A stretch of DNA of 64,000 nt from positions 30,965,662 through 31,029,661 of the forward strand of contig CM070604.1 of assembly GCA_036346395.1 (NCBI GenBank), in the 5' to 3' direction. Each line of letters begins with the position of its first letter. Position 1 is the first letter of the stretch. Shown piece after piece: positions 23,073 through 34,444 of this stretch. Under the pieces are notes generated by a model. That model made no database searches and was not told where the DNA came from. It saw only the letters and a program-made list of their open reading frames with translations. The DNA comes from Hsuehochloa calcarea. Its lineage: Eukaryota; Streptophyta; Magnoliopsida; Poales; Poaceae. The position numbers and the translations under genes are program-made.

Positions 23073-24193
23073 GGGTTACGTTAGCTTGTAATTCAAAAAT
23101 TCTACCATGTAAACCAGGATGTCACGCAAGCAAGAGAACATAGACCGTTACCACCAGACGCGCAATGCAGCGGAAGAAGAGTTGGAGCAGCCTGGTCCAA
23201 CGAAGAGCGCGTCGATGTAGTGGTCGTAGTCGATCGTCTGACGTAGTTGATCGTTCAATGTAGTCAATCGTCTGACGTAGTTGATCATTCAATGTAGTCG
23301 ATCGCCCACTGTAATCGTCGCCGATCGTCTCGTCCAGCAACCGATCGCTTTTCTTGCAATGTCGCGGATCATCCTTGAGCACAACAGCAACCGCAGTAGC
23401 GCATCTACGGTATCCACACGTCCAGGGCAGGAACACCATACGTCGATGTGCTAGCACCAAGTCACACAAAAAGGGTCTCTCAAGAAGATCGTGACTAGGG
23501 TTTGGAGCAACTCACGTCAACTCTTATCGTGTGTCTCCTCTATTACCTATCTATTTTCCCAATAGCCTCAAGCATCTCCTTAAATAGTGCCCTTGACTCC
23601 ATACAACTAGTCTGTATCTGATCGAACTGAACGACCACCTCGTGTATTCTCATTTGGCCTCACGATATCTGGTTGAACTCCAGGTGAGATGTTGTGTCAT
23701 CCATGGACTGTTCAATACTTTCTCGATTAAGTGTCAGATAACTTCATGTGGTCGAACTCTTCGACCACCAGTGGCATGATCATGCACTTTTCTTATCCAA
23801 CCACCTCGAGGGGCCCAGAGAATTCTCTTCTGTTATGTTAGGAGGGGAAAATCTCATATCCGATCAGTCACATTCCTTCGTGTGTTTCATAGCATACTCG
23901 AAAGCTACCTTTATGACTACCCGGTAACGGAGTAGCTTTTGATAACCCCAAAGTGTACTCTTACGCATGTAGAAAACTATGTTGATCTCAAGTCTAAGGA
24001 TTATACATCATTATTGCTTGAGACCAACTGATGACACATGAAATTATAACAATCTCGATAGTGTCTCAAGGTGGGTCAATCCAACACCATGTTCTCTAAT
24101 ATGTATTCATATTATTGATTCGATATCCATATATCCATGCCCGGTGAAACATGGTTATCAATCAATACATGTGCTGGTCGAAAGAGTCACTCT
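23073..24193 (-). mobile_element. Inverted copia LTR fragment abutting the pyrophosphatase pseudogene
   Basis: Read on the minus strand this is the 3' three quarters of the LTR family at 11943-13482: GACCAGCACATGTATTGATTG, GGTCTCAAGCAAT, GTTCGACCACATGAAG, then GCTAACGTAACCCT. The first 200 or so LTR bases are absent. At 24193 the sequence changes directly into pyrophosphatase coding sequence, which marks a deletion breakpoint. Confidence 0.75.
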
Positions 24194-24253
24194 GTAACAA
24201 ATGTAATGATTAGGCCGGCCCAAAGACCAACCGCCACACATAAGAATAGTTGT
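24194..24253 (-). pseudogene. Vacuolar H+-pyrophosphatase pseudogene, last exon piece
   Basis: The minus strand reads QLFLCVAVGLWAGLII.FVTE, a conserved membrane segment of the plant vacuolar H+-translocating pyrophosphatase, which hydrolyses pyrophosphate and pumps protons into the vacuole. The family continues with YYTSN, but here the sequence jumps into a copia LTR. An intron with GT-AG ends (24254-24337) separates it from the previous exon. Joining across the intron would give TGA where the family has TGG, because the first exon base is A instead of G. Confidence 0.8.
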
Positions 24254-24337
24254 CTATCAAATTTGGGGCAAAGTGAGATAACAAATTTAATGAGTTCTAA
24301 AGAACATAAGGAAATTCCAATTAAAAAATGACAATAC

Positions 24338-24567
24338 CAGTTATACACCATCTTCTGGGCACCAAAGTTGAAGATTGTGAAGGTATATGAGAGGCCTAAC
24401 CAACTGAGGAGTGCAATGCTAACAATCATCACACCAGTGGAAATTATAAGTTGGTTCTTAAGGGTAGGCTCTATTTCATCTACAACCTTGATCTCAAAGA
24501 AATAAGTTGCAAAAAGAGTGGTTGTCAAACAAGCTATTATACCCACAGAGCTAATTAGGAGTGGGTA
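24338..24567 (-). pseudogene. Vacuolar H+-pyrophosphatase pseudogene, exon downstream of the insertion
   Basis: The minus-strand reading is YPLLISSVGIIACLTTTLFA, then FFEIKVVDEIEP and STGVMIVSIALLSWLGL, followed by FTIFNFGAQK.VYNW. It agrees closely with the plant vacuolar pyrophosphatase family in order and spacing (membrane segment, loop, membrane segment). It continues from LTPMLY at 57593, 33 kb away, so the two pieces are one exon split by a retrotransposon. The flanking five bases GGGTA (24563-24567) are the insertion duplicate. Confidence 0.88.
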
Positions 24568-25162
24568 TGTGGATATAATGGGGATATGCTCCAGATCTTA
24601 GGATGATGTGACAATTGGCAATGGCGTTAAAGGTTTGTCGTTTTCCTTGTTTTCGGCAAAGAAACAGTGCTATCAGGCCATAACCGGTCTGACCAGCTAG
24701 GGCGGCGGTTAGACCGGTCCATGCGGTGGTCCGACCGGCCATAGCGGTGGTCGGACCGGCCAACTTCAGAATGTGGTGTTTTGAGCTGGGCCAAAAATAG
24801 AGGTAGTAGGCAACAGAGGGGATTCTATTGCACTTGGTCTCATAATTTTTGGAGTCTCCAGTCAAAAGTTCTATTCGATTGAAAATTCCAGTAGGTTTTG
24901 GTTTTCCAGAGTGGAAATTCAGCTAAGTCCCAATCGGCGGTCGGCGGCCAAGGTGGTGATCGAGGCCGACCCTCGGGCGGTCGACCGATTTTCACTGGAT
25001 CGTCGGCCTTCGTGGCGGCGATGTTCGGTTATTAGGTCAAAGTAATTAGATTCAGTGCATATGTATTGCATGATGCATGTGTTGACTAACATGGGTCAAG
25101 TTGTGAACAACTTGTTCCCGGATTCGGTTTACTTGTCTATTGTTGTGCAGGTTGCTTGGTGG
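24568..25162 (+). mobile_element. Truncated left LTR of the SIRE-like element
   Basis: This 595-bp copy matches the first third of the LTR at 54838. It includes GGGGATATGCTCCAGATC, a cluster of GGTCNGACCGG motifs and ends at GGTTGCTTGGTGGTC, where its mirror image begins after one base. Confidence 0.85.
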
Positions 25163-25163
25163 T

Positions 25164-25756
25164 CTGACCACCAAGCAACCTGCACAACAATAGACAAGTA
25201 AACCAAATTTGGGAACAAGTTCTTCACAACTTGACCCACGTTAGTCAACACATGCATCATGCAACATATATGCCCTGAAACTTGTGACTTTGACCTAACA
25301 ACCGAATATCGCCGCCACGATGGGCGACAATCCATGTGAAAACCGGTCAGACCGCCCACCCTGGCCGGTCTAACCGCCACCTATTGGCCGGTCAAACCGC
25401 TAGTAAAGACTTAGCCGGATTTCCTCTCTGGAAAACCGAAACCTACTGGAATTTTTAAACCAATAGAACTTTTGACTGGAGACTCCAAAAATTATGGTAC
25501 CAAGTGTAATAGAATCTCCTCTCTTGCCTACACCCTCTATTTTTGGCCCACCAATCCACTACGGTTGGTGGTCCGATCACCGCTATGGCCGGTCCGACCG
25601 ATCTTGGAGCGCGATCGACCGCTTAGGCCTAAGTTAGATCGCTCAAGCTGACAGCACTAAAACTTTGCCGAAAACACGTGAAACGACAAACCGTTAACGC
25701 CATTGCCAATGGTCACATCATCCTAAGATCTGGAGCATATCCCCATGATATCCACA
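25164..25756 (-). mobile_element. Inverted truncated LTR of the SIRE-like element
   Basis: This is the reverse complement of 24568-25162, truncated at exactly the same point. The junction is a near-perfect palindrome of more than 30 bases per arm around the single T at 25163. Its outer end, TGTGGATATC on the minus strand, is preceded by a polypurine tract AAGTGGGAGCT (25767-25757), so it is a 3' LTR of the inverted arm. Confidence 0.85.
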
Positions 25757-26878
25757 AGCTCCCACTTGATGAACACATTGGCAAAAATCCAGAAATTGTA
25801 ATTTGGAGGTTTGAAAAGTAAAATACTTTCGTTTTCGCACAAAGGCACAACTTGGTCCACAAGCAAGAGAAAGCAATGGAAATGACCAAGATGGCATCAG
25901 AATAGCATAGGCAAGTGAGATAAGGCAAAAGAAAGCATAAAAACTTTATATTCCAGAAAAGAGTCAAAAAATCTCACTTAAGGTCCATATGAAAGAACAA
26001 TTGTTCAATTGACCTATGATCATTGTGAGGATTAATAAATGCAATTCAAGTTCAGAAGAATCAATAAGACAATAAGAATGCAATTTAAAAGCTCCCCCTC
26101 ACAATGATCCACAGATTTCAGAAAATTTCATATTCTCCTATTTCTCCCCCTTTTTATCATTTTTATATATCTTCCCCCCTTTGTACAACAATGATATATC
26201 TTCTCCCCCAACATTGAAATATCTCCCCCTCCCCCCCTTGACAATGGAGTCATCAAGGAATCACGCCTTCCTCTCGTCCAAAGATAACAATGGAGTAGCT
26301 TCATTTTTTGTATTTTTTGATTTTTGATTACAAGAAGCTTTGGACATTACCCAAAAGAACAAGCTAGCATCTCTAATATTGCACAAACAGCATATCAAGC
26401 CAAACAATGCTAGCAAGATCATGATAAGATATATATATCAAAGCTAAACATGAAGGCTCAAAAATAAAGCAATAGATTTGATCAATTTAAGCAAAGCTTC
26501 AAATTCAGCAAGTTCATCAACAGGGATCCTAAAATGAAACTGGTCATGTCAAAATATCAAAGTAAGATCAAAAAGCTAGCAAAGACCACATTAAGAGTCA
26601 ATCAGGTCATGTATTGAATCATTTTGCTCAAATTTCTCAAACGCCCATTTTTCAACAGTTTTCTCATTTGCACTGAATATTGAAGTTGACTAATGATCTA
26701 ATTTAGTGACAAGATCTTGGACTAGGAGCCATCTATAAACCCATCCTAAGCTTCGAACAGAAGTTAATTAACGGTATATCTTAGTGAAGAAGATCCTGGA
26801 CTAGGAGCCATCCACAAACTCTTCCTAAGCTTTTACCGGGGCGACAAATCTTGAGGTTCAAGTCATTTCTAACAAGCA
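25757..26878 (-). other. SIRE-like 3' non-coding region, inverted arm part 1
   Basis: This is the mirror of 53700-54837. It holds several polypyrimidine runs on the plus strand (CTCCCCCT at about 26094, TCTCCCCCTTTTT, CTTCCCCCC, TCTCCCCCTCCCCCC), which are purine tracts on the element's strand. No gene is present. It is cut by the CRM-like insertion at 26879-26883 and continues at 51537. Confidence 0.7.
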
Positions 26879-26883
26879 GTCCC

Positions 26884-27702
26884 TGATGAGGACATCACTT
26901 CTACTGATACGAACACTCCTCATGTGCAAGGTCCAATTACTCGAGCACGTGCTCGTCAACTTATTTATCAGGTAAACTCGTTTCTAGGGCTGAGTGTATT
27001 ATTTGAGAACTCTATGATGCTGCCTAACGGAGATGATTTACTTGTACTTAGGAATCTAGGACTACGATCAGTTCAATAAGGTATACGACCAGTTCCACAG
27101 GGTCTACGACCACTTCAAAAAGGCTTACGACCAGATATAACATGGACTCCTCAAGACCACCATAGGACCAGTCCTACGACCAGGTCTTCGACCAGAGATA
27201 CGTGACCTGAATAGTGAATAAGATTCCGCGTCACCATTTTGGCCTAATATGATCTTGTAAGTTTGTCGAGGTCGGAGTCCAAGTAGTGTACGCCTCTTCC
27301 CGCGGCCGCACAACCCTAATAAGTCGACCTCCTCACGTCCCCCTATATATATACCGTAGCCGTCATAGTTTAACGTGGGTTTTTTTTTCTTTGAGATTAT
27401 TCTGCTTAGCAGTCTCGCCGCACGTTCGGTTGAGGAACCCCACATTGTGAGCTTCATCTATATTCGCAATACAACATCAGATTGCATCTTCTACTTTCTT
27501 GCTTGTGTTCTCGATTCGCATGCAGGAGATAGCCTTCTTGGCGAGGTCAACCGCGTTCGGCACGGTTGATAACCAACGGAACAGTGGTGTAGTGATTGCG
27601 GGAGGTTGATCTGTTCTGGTCGGATCCTCCGGATCATCAACGTCGAGTTCTCCACAATCGACTTATCAGTACCTTTCGGAAGATCAGGCCATAGTCTCAT
27701 CA
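26884..27702 (+). mobile_element. 5' LTR of the CRM-like element
   Basis: It starts TGATGAGGACATC and ends GTCTCATCA. The U3 contains the pol tail copy (PITRARARQLIYQVNSFLG) and, at 27060-27200, a run of TACGACCAG motifs. A TATATATA box lies at 27344. It is directly followed by the primer binding site. Confidence 0.9.
27344..27351 (+). promoter_or_regulatory. LTR TATA box
   Basis: TATATATA follows a C-rich stretch (CTCACGTCCCCC) and sits about 460 bases into the LTR. The 3' LTR keeps the same box after its insert (about 51180). Confidence 0.5.
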
Positions 27703-27704
27703 GT

Positions 27705-27716
27705 TGGTATCAGAGC
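27705..27716 (+). promoter_or_regulatory. Primer binding site, tRNA-Met type
   Basis: TGGTATCAGAGC lies two bases beyond the LTR end and matches the 3' end of initiator methionine tRNA, the usual primer in plant LTR elements. Confidence 0.85.
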
Positions 27717-28870
27717 TAAAGTTGCCCGTTAGGTAATCATAATTTTTTCCCCCTGTTAGATTAGTTGTTTTCCATTGTCCTAAAGCTCTAGAAAATTTCC
27801 CCACAAAATATTTTGTTCGGCGTGTTCTTCCGCTATCCCATCACCCATTGTGCCTTGCAATTTTTGTTCTTTGTTTCGCGTTGTTGAATTAGTGTCCTTT
27901 TGTTTAAATCGTGTTGTTGGTTTAGAGTCGTGTTCTTAGTCTCTAGTCAACACCGTCGCCCGTCGTGGCACCAACCATCCTGGTCGCGAAACCGCCTACT
28001 CGAACAACCCCCTTTCGACCACCTCCTCGAGTTCGACCACCTCCTCGTGTTCGACCCCCCTTACTCGCGTTCGACCACCTAGTCAGATTCGACCACCTAC
28101 TTGGGTTCGACTATCTACTCGTTTCCGCCCCGACCACCCTATTTGTTTCTTGTTGCTCTCGGACAGCCCCACGTACTCATCATATCGTGCCTGCCACACA
28201 AAGTCCGAGAAGAATTTCCATAGCCAAAGTTCAGAGAGAGAGAGAGTATCTTTTAACTACCTTTATACCCCTAGCTTCTACAAAAAGTTTATGACCCATA
28301 TATTTCTATAGTCCCAGAAGAGAGTTTTGAAGAGTTTTGAGTCAAGGTCACATTCGCAAAAAAAGGAACCCTAGGTTGGGTTTTGACAGTCAAAAAAAAG
28401 AGAGAAGGAGAAGCATATCGACCACCCCCAGTGAAGAATAATCAAATCAACCACCCCCAGTTGGTCTACGACCACTCACAGTCTTGCATCATTTGAATCC
28501 TTTGTATCTAGTCCTTGTTATCGATCAGTGTTGTGCTAGGGCTAGGAACACTTTTTTTAGACCAGCAACCGTGATAGGTATTTTGGACCCTTATTCAACT
28601 TTGCTAATCAGATTACGATTTTTACTGCTCCTTGCTACATATTGTGCCTTCCGAGCTCCACCTACTCTTGATCAGAACAGGTCCCATCTTGCAATCATAC
28701 CCACTCTCGCCAAGGTATCACGAACCAGCCACCGGTCGTACCACCTGCTGCGTTGGTAAGAACACTTGCAAGAGTGTGGTAAGACGCTTGAGAGTGTGTG
28801 TTTCCACCTTCCATCACATAATAGTTGATAAGGATAATACCTTTGTGTTATCTTTTGTCTTCTGCTAACT
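27717..28870 (+). other. Leader of the CRM-like element with TTCGACCACCT repeats
   Basis: This untranslated leader precedes gag. Between 28010 and 28130 a unit of about 24 bases built on TTCGACCACCT.CTCG is repeated five or six times, and related CGACCACCCCCAG units occur at about 28417-28475. No protein is supported. Confidence 0.6.
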
Positions 28871-30288
28871 ATGTCAGGTGAGGCGTCTGATGAGAAAGAG
28901 TGTGTTATAAAGGGAGAGCTCATGACACTCCTGGATGAACAACGCACTACCATTAATGAGGACATCGACAGGAAGTTCCAAGCTACCACGATCACATTGC
29001 AGCGCTCAATCAACGATAGTATTGCAGCGCTCACTACACGCCTTGAAAGAATGGTGAACCGAGCACCAAACATTGGACGTGGGTATGATAATGAAAGGAG
29101 AAACCGTGATACCGGTGCCGTGTTTGCCGACCAAGATGCACGTCAGCGATACCGCCTACAACACAACCGTCATGGTATGGGAGGTAATAATTTTCAGCAA
29201 CACCATGCTCATGCTAATGATGACCCATTTGCTAAGGTTAAATTCACCATACCATCTTTTGTGGGTGTTTATGATGCTAAAATTTATCTAGATTGGGAGA
29301 TGACGGTTGAACAAAAATTTAATGCTCACTTAGTTCCTGAAGTGCATAGAGTCCGACAAGCTCTAGTGAATTTAAAGATTTTGCTGTCATTTGGTGGAAT
29401 CAAGTGGTTAATTCTGGTTTAACACCTGATACATGGGATAGATTGAAAGTAGCTATGTGTGCTAGATTTGTTCCTCCTGCTTATAAACGTGATATGCGTA
29501 AAAAATTACAACACTTAGACCAAGGTAATAAATATGTCGAGGAATATTATCAAGAACTACAAATAGGCATGCTGCGTTGTAATGTTGTTGAGGATGAGGA
29601 GGATAAGATGGCTCATTTTTATGGTGGTTTAAAGCGTGAGATTCAGGACATAGTTGATTACAAAGACTATAATGATATTAATATGTTGTTCCAACTTGCT
29701 TGTTTGGCAGAAAAAGAATTGCAGGGTAGACAACAAAGGACCATGAGCAACTTTGGTAGTACATCTACATCGAGATCAACGCCGGGACAAGCCAAGACAG
29801 CCCCACATGCTTTTCGGTCTGCTGCCCCCTCTGTGAGTAGGGCGCGTTCAGCAGCACCATTTCCACCGTCACGCGCATTCGAGACGAGCAAATTTACTAG
29901 TGTGCTGGCACCAGCGCAGAGCTCTTCATCGGTTGTTTCCACAGGTCATTCAACAGGAATTGTATGCCACCGATGTAAAGGAATGGGCCACTTCATGAGA
30001 GATTATCCAAGTCAACGAGCGTACATTGCAATAGAAGATGGTGGTTATGTAAGTGCTAGTGATGTTGAGGATGAATATGCTCTTGCAGCTAACCTTGCAG
30101 ACAATGATAATGACCATGAGGCAGATAGCGATGGTGAGAAAATTTTAGGTGCCGCTGCTACAGCAAATTATAGGACCATAATTGTGCAACGAGTATTGAG
30201 CTCCCAAAGAGAGCAAGAGGAGACACTACAACGTCATAATTTGTTTCAGATGTTCCTCATCGTTAACGATGCCGTGTTCATGTCATAA
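28871..30288 (+). pseudogene. CRM-like Gag, one frameshift
   Basis: It starts at ATG 28871 (MSGEASDEKE). A coiled N-terminal part (to residue 70) is followed by the capsid core: KFTIPSFVGVYDAKIYLDWE, then, after a one-base shift near 29370, FKDFAVIWWNQ, TWDRLKVAMCARFVPP and YYQELQ. A Ser-rich linker leads to a zinc knuckle CHRCKGMGHFMRDY, in which the fourth ligand (Cys) is Tyr. An acidic tail ends near 30288. The protein would assemble capsids and package RNA. The frameshift and the lost ligand argue against function. Confidence 0.8.
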
Positions 30289-30728
30289 TTGATGGCGGAA
30301 GCTGCAATAACTTGGTGAATTCAGGATTGGTCAAGAAGCTTAGCTTGACCACACGCGCGCATCCTCACCCATACCACATTCAGTGGTTCAACAACAGCGG
30401 TAAGGTGAAGGTAACACAATCTGCGAGAGTGCATTTTTCCATTGGTTCCTATCATGATGTTGCTGATTTCGACGTAGTACCTATGCAAGCCTGTTCTCTT
30501 TTATTAGGTCGTCCATGGGAATTTGATACCGATGCAAATCATCATGGTAGAAGTAATAAATACTCTTTTATGCACAAAGGGAAGAAAATAACTTTGCTAC
30601 CTTTGACGCCTACTGAAATTGTGAATTGTGATAAAGAGCTAGCTGAAAATGAGAAGAAAGAACTTGAACATGAATCTGAAAATCAGCAAGTAGTGAAGAA
30701 TGTTTCCCACCTAAGAAAGAGCGGTTAG
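30260..30728 (+). pseudogene. CRM-like protease and linker
   Basis: The frame VIIDGGSCNNLVNSGLVKKL contains the aspartic protease active-site segment (IDGGS), followed by HPYHIQWFNNSGKVKV, FDVVPMQACSLLLGRPW (the second conserved hydrophobic-LLGRPW block) and HHGRSNKYSFMHKGKKI. A frameshift separates it from gag, and a stop at 30726-30728 separates it from the reverse transcriptase. The minus-strand element at 62146-61661 encodes a similar protease. Confidence 0.8.
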
Positions 30729-30772
30729 CACCTAGTTCTAAGACCGAGAGAATTAAATTAAAGGGTTGTGTC

Positions 30773-31928
30773 ATGCTTACAACCAAATCTGATCTTGCTG
30801 AAATTTTTGATAATGAGCTGCCATGCTATGCTTTGATATGCAAAAATGCTTTATATTCACTTGAGGATATATCTAGCTCTTTGCCTCCTGCTATTGCTAA
30901 CCTTTTGCAGGACTATGTGGACGTATTTTCAGCTGAGGTACCCCTGGGATTACCACCTATTCGAGGGATTGAGCATCAAATTGATTCGATCCCTTGAGCG
31001 ATTTTGCCAAACCGTGCTGCATATAGGACCAATTCGGAGGAGACTAAGGAAACTCAGCGACAAGTCCAAGATCTTTTGGACCGTGGGTACGTAAGAGAAA
31101 GCCTTAGTCCTTGTGTTGTTCCTGCCCTTTTGGTTCCTAAGAAAGACGGTAGTTGGAGTATGTATGTTGATTACAGAGCAATTAATAATATTACCATAAG
31201 GTATCGTTATCCTATTCCTAGGCTAGACGACATGCTTGATGAGTTGAGTGGTTCTATTATTTTCACAAAGATTGACTTGCAGAGTGGTTACCACCAGATT
31301 AGAATGAAATTGGGAGATGAATGAAAAACTGTTTTTAAAACTAAGTTCGGACTATATGAGTGGTTAGTGATGCCTTTTGGTTTAACTAATGCACCTAGAA
31401 CTTTCATGCGTTTGATGAACGAAGTTTTGCGTGCTTTCATTGGAAAATTTGTGGTAGTTTATTTTGATGATATTCTGATCTATAGCAAGTCATATGAAGA
31501 ACACATGGGTCATTTACGTGCTGTTTTTAATGTTTTGAGAGATGCACGTTTGTTTGGTAACCTTGAGAAGTGCACCTTTTGCATAGATCAAGTCTCTTTT
31601 CTTGGATATGTTGTTACTCCACAGGGTATCGAAGTTGATCAAGCCAAGATCCTCGCTATCCAGAGTTGGCCGCCTCCTAACACGGTCACACAAGTGCGGA
31701 GTTTTCTAGGGCTCGCTAATTTCTATTGGCGTTTTGTTCAGGATTTCAGCACCCTCGCTGCACCGCTGAATGAGCTTACAAAGAAGGGAGTTCTTTTTAC
31801 TTGGGCCACCATACAACAACAAACTTTCGACGCTCTCAAAGATAAGCTAACACACGCCCCTTTGCTTCAACTTCCCGATTTCAGCAAGACTTTTGAATTA
31901 GAATGTGATGCTAGTGGCATAGGTCTTG
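30773..31928 (+). pseudogene. CRM-like reverse transcriptase, two in-frame stops
   Basis: Domains in order: LPPIRGIEHQIDSIP, then NRAAYRTN; RQVQDLLDRGYVRESLSPC; VPKKDGSW..YVDYRAIN; YPIPRLDDMLDEL; FTKIDLQSGYHQIR; MPFGLTNAP; and VVYFDDILIYS with the catalytic YFDD. LGYVVTPQGI and SFLGLANFYWRF follow. The RNase H domain opens with ELECDASGIGL, where the sequence is broken by the solo LTR at 31929. Stops occur at 30995-30997 and at 31322-31324, the latter replacing the usual Trp of GDEWKT. Confidence 0.9.
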
Positions 31929-32614
31929 TGTAACAGCCCAAAATTTCAGTTTCAGTTAAAAATAAGACTTTAATTATTTTTGTGGATTTTTTGGAAATTT
32001 TAAAAGCTTTTCTCTAAGTATTTTAAAGCTAAAATAATTTATGTGCAAAATCTATTACCAACTAAAAGTTGGAATTATTTTATTTAAGTCCAGAATGCCT
32101 CATAGAATTTCTGTGAATTTTCTCAAAAATTTTGGACTTTATTTGCTAATTTCTAATGCTTATTTGAATTTCTGGAATTAAATCAATTGAAAAAGAATTT
32201 AAAATTCTCTGCTACAGTACTGGGCCGAAGCCCAGCACTGTGCGCGCCTCGGCCCATTTTTCTCCCGCGCACGATTAATGCGGGCCGTCCGATCAAAATC
32301 GGACGGCCGATAGCAATCCACTCGCGCCCTTCTCTCTTGCTCTGTCTCGCCGACAGGTGGACCCGCCTGCACAGCGTCGTCTTCCTCGCCTCCTTCTTCC
32401 CCGCGCGACGCCGCCATTACCGCTCTTCACTGCCGCCATCAAGTCCGCGATTCCCTCCCCCTCTTCACTCGCCATCATGCGCGTTAACGGCCCTAACTTC
32501 CACCGCGTTCATTCCCGCCATTACCCCCCCTCTTAACCCCGGTAACGCCCCCGCGCCCGGCTCCGCCGCCATTAACGCCGCGCGCTAACCTCGCCTCCCG
32601 GCCTCCCCCTCTCC

Positions 32615-32621
32615 TATAAAA
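32615..32621 (+). promoter_or_regulatory. LTR TATA box
   Basis: TATAAAA in the context CTCCTATAAAAGGTGCCCCCGG within the solo LTR is followed by a C-rich presumed transcription start region. Long open frames in this area are by-products of GC-rich DNA. Confidence 0.5.
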
Positions 32622-34444
32622 GGTGCCCCCGGTTGCGCCTCTCCTCCCTCAAGCTTTCGCCCCAGCTCCCCTCGCCTCCCTCGCCCCTAGTCGCCCGCAT
32701 TTGGCCTCTCTCTCTCGCCGGCCGAGCTGTGCTCCATTGCCTCTAGCGCCGCCACCGGTGAACCTCCGACCGCCTCGACCGCACCAAGCCCGCCCAAGGC
32801 ACATGCGGACTGGTGCGCACCTCCGCACTTAACGCCATGCCGGAGCACCCTCCCCGCCAACGACCGAACCTCGCCGCCGCCTGCTCTCATCGCCGACGAC
32901 CTTCCGGCCACTCTCCACTGTAGCCAGGTAGCGCATCACACTCAGCATCACCTCCTGATCAGTTTGCGACCCTCGCCGGAGCTCGCCGCGCCGCCGTTCG
33001 CCCGCACCCTCGGTTCCCGAGCGCCTCCTCCTTCCGGCGTCAACGTGGCTCTGCCACCTCAGCGCCACCTCATCGTTTTCGCGTGCGTGGCGGCCAAGTC
33101 GGCGCCAGCGTGGTGCGCCGGCCGGCTAGCAAGGCCAAATGCCGCCCTTCGCCTTTCATTGCAAGCAGGTGCACCGAGTCCACGTGGACTTGCGCCTCAT
33201 TGTGGACTCGATCCATCTTGTTCGGGCCCACTTGTCGGTCTCTATGAGCAAGATCACGGCGCGTGCTTGCAATAAATGGAATTTCCTTTAGAAATTTAAT
33301 TGGGAAAATCGGAAATTCTGATTTTAGGATTTAATTTAGGTTTTAAACTTCCAGGAGCTCGTATTTCTTCGTACAAACTCCGATTTAGGTGATTCAAATT
33401 TCTAAATTTGTATAAAATCAAGTTCTAGCTAACTAAACCAAAATTATTTAATTTGGAGTTAATTTGTATTTTCATTTGAATTTATTTGAGTTCTTTTGAA
33501 TTCGCTTTGAATTTGGATTATTCTCACGTATAGATTTTGACGACTCCGGAGAGCTTGACCCTATTGAAGAAGTAGAATACCAAGATTTTGAACAAGGCAA
33601 GTTACACCATTGACCATTTTGCCCCAATATTTAAACTTATTTAATTTACATTTTAAATTATTATTGCATGCATAATTGTATTTAATTATTTTAAATTCCT
33701 GTTTTAAATACTTAATTATTCCAATTCCTTTGTATAGCCATATTTGAATACTGTATTACCAATTCCTTGTCACCTTAGTCAAATGAATTTAAAAATAAAT
33801 ATATGCTTAGCAAATGCTTAGGCCAGAAATATTTGATTTTGGGAGAATTTAGCCAAGACTTCAAAATTTGATAAAAGCCTATGACATTGCTTTGTCATGG
33901 TGGACTTTGTAAATGTCTTTGAAAATTATAAAAATAAAAGAAAATGGTTTGTACTTGGGCAAACATGGACCGTTGGTGGAGTGCGGAGTTTATGCACTGC
34001 TCGTCTCAGTTAGGGCCGAGATCCGTGGTTTTATTGAAAGTTGCCCAAGTAGGTTAAGGACCGGTCTTTGAGCCGCATCTTGCAAAAGCTCCACCGTACT
34101 ACCACATGTTCTCGTATGGGCGAGAACTGGCTTAATAATTTGTCTTACCTCATTATTGTTTATGCTATTTTTGTTGTGTGGGTGTCGGTTAGACTTTATT
34201 CCCACTTGGCGCAAGAGGGGGTTTCCGGCAGGTGGTTAGCCTAATGGAAGTGAAACCTTAGCGGGCATATTGGTATTGAGGTAATGCATTGGAAACGCCT
34301 TGTGATAATTGTCCAGTCACACGCCTAAGGAAGCGTGTATTGGCCGACATAACGGGCAAATTATCTCGTGTCGGTAAAGTTGTACCCCTCTGCAGAGTGT
34401 AAATCTATTCGAATAGCCGTGTCCACGGTCATGGACATGCTGAG

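Noticed and set aside
24187..24546. Functional membrane transporter gene
   Set aside because: The frame is only part of a pyrophosphatase exon plus intron read-through; both sides are cut by transposons.
32187..33275. Open frames of up to 133 residues rich in Pro, Ala and Arg
   Set aside because: They fall in the solo Tekay-like LTR around its promoter. Low stop frequency reflects GC content.
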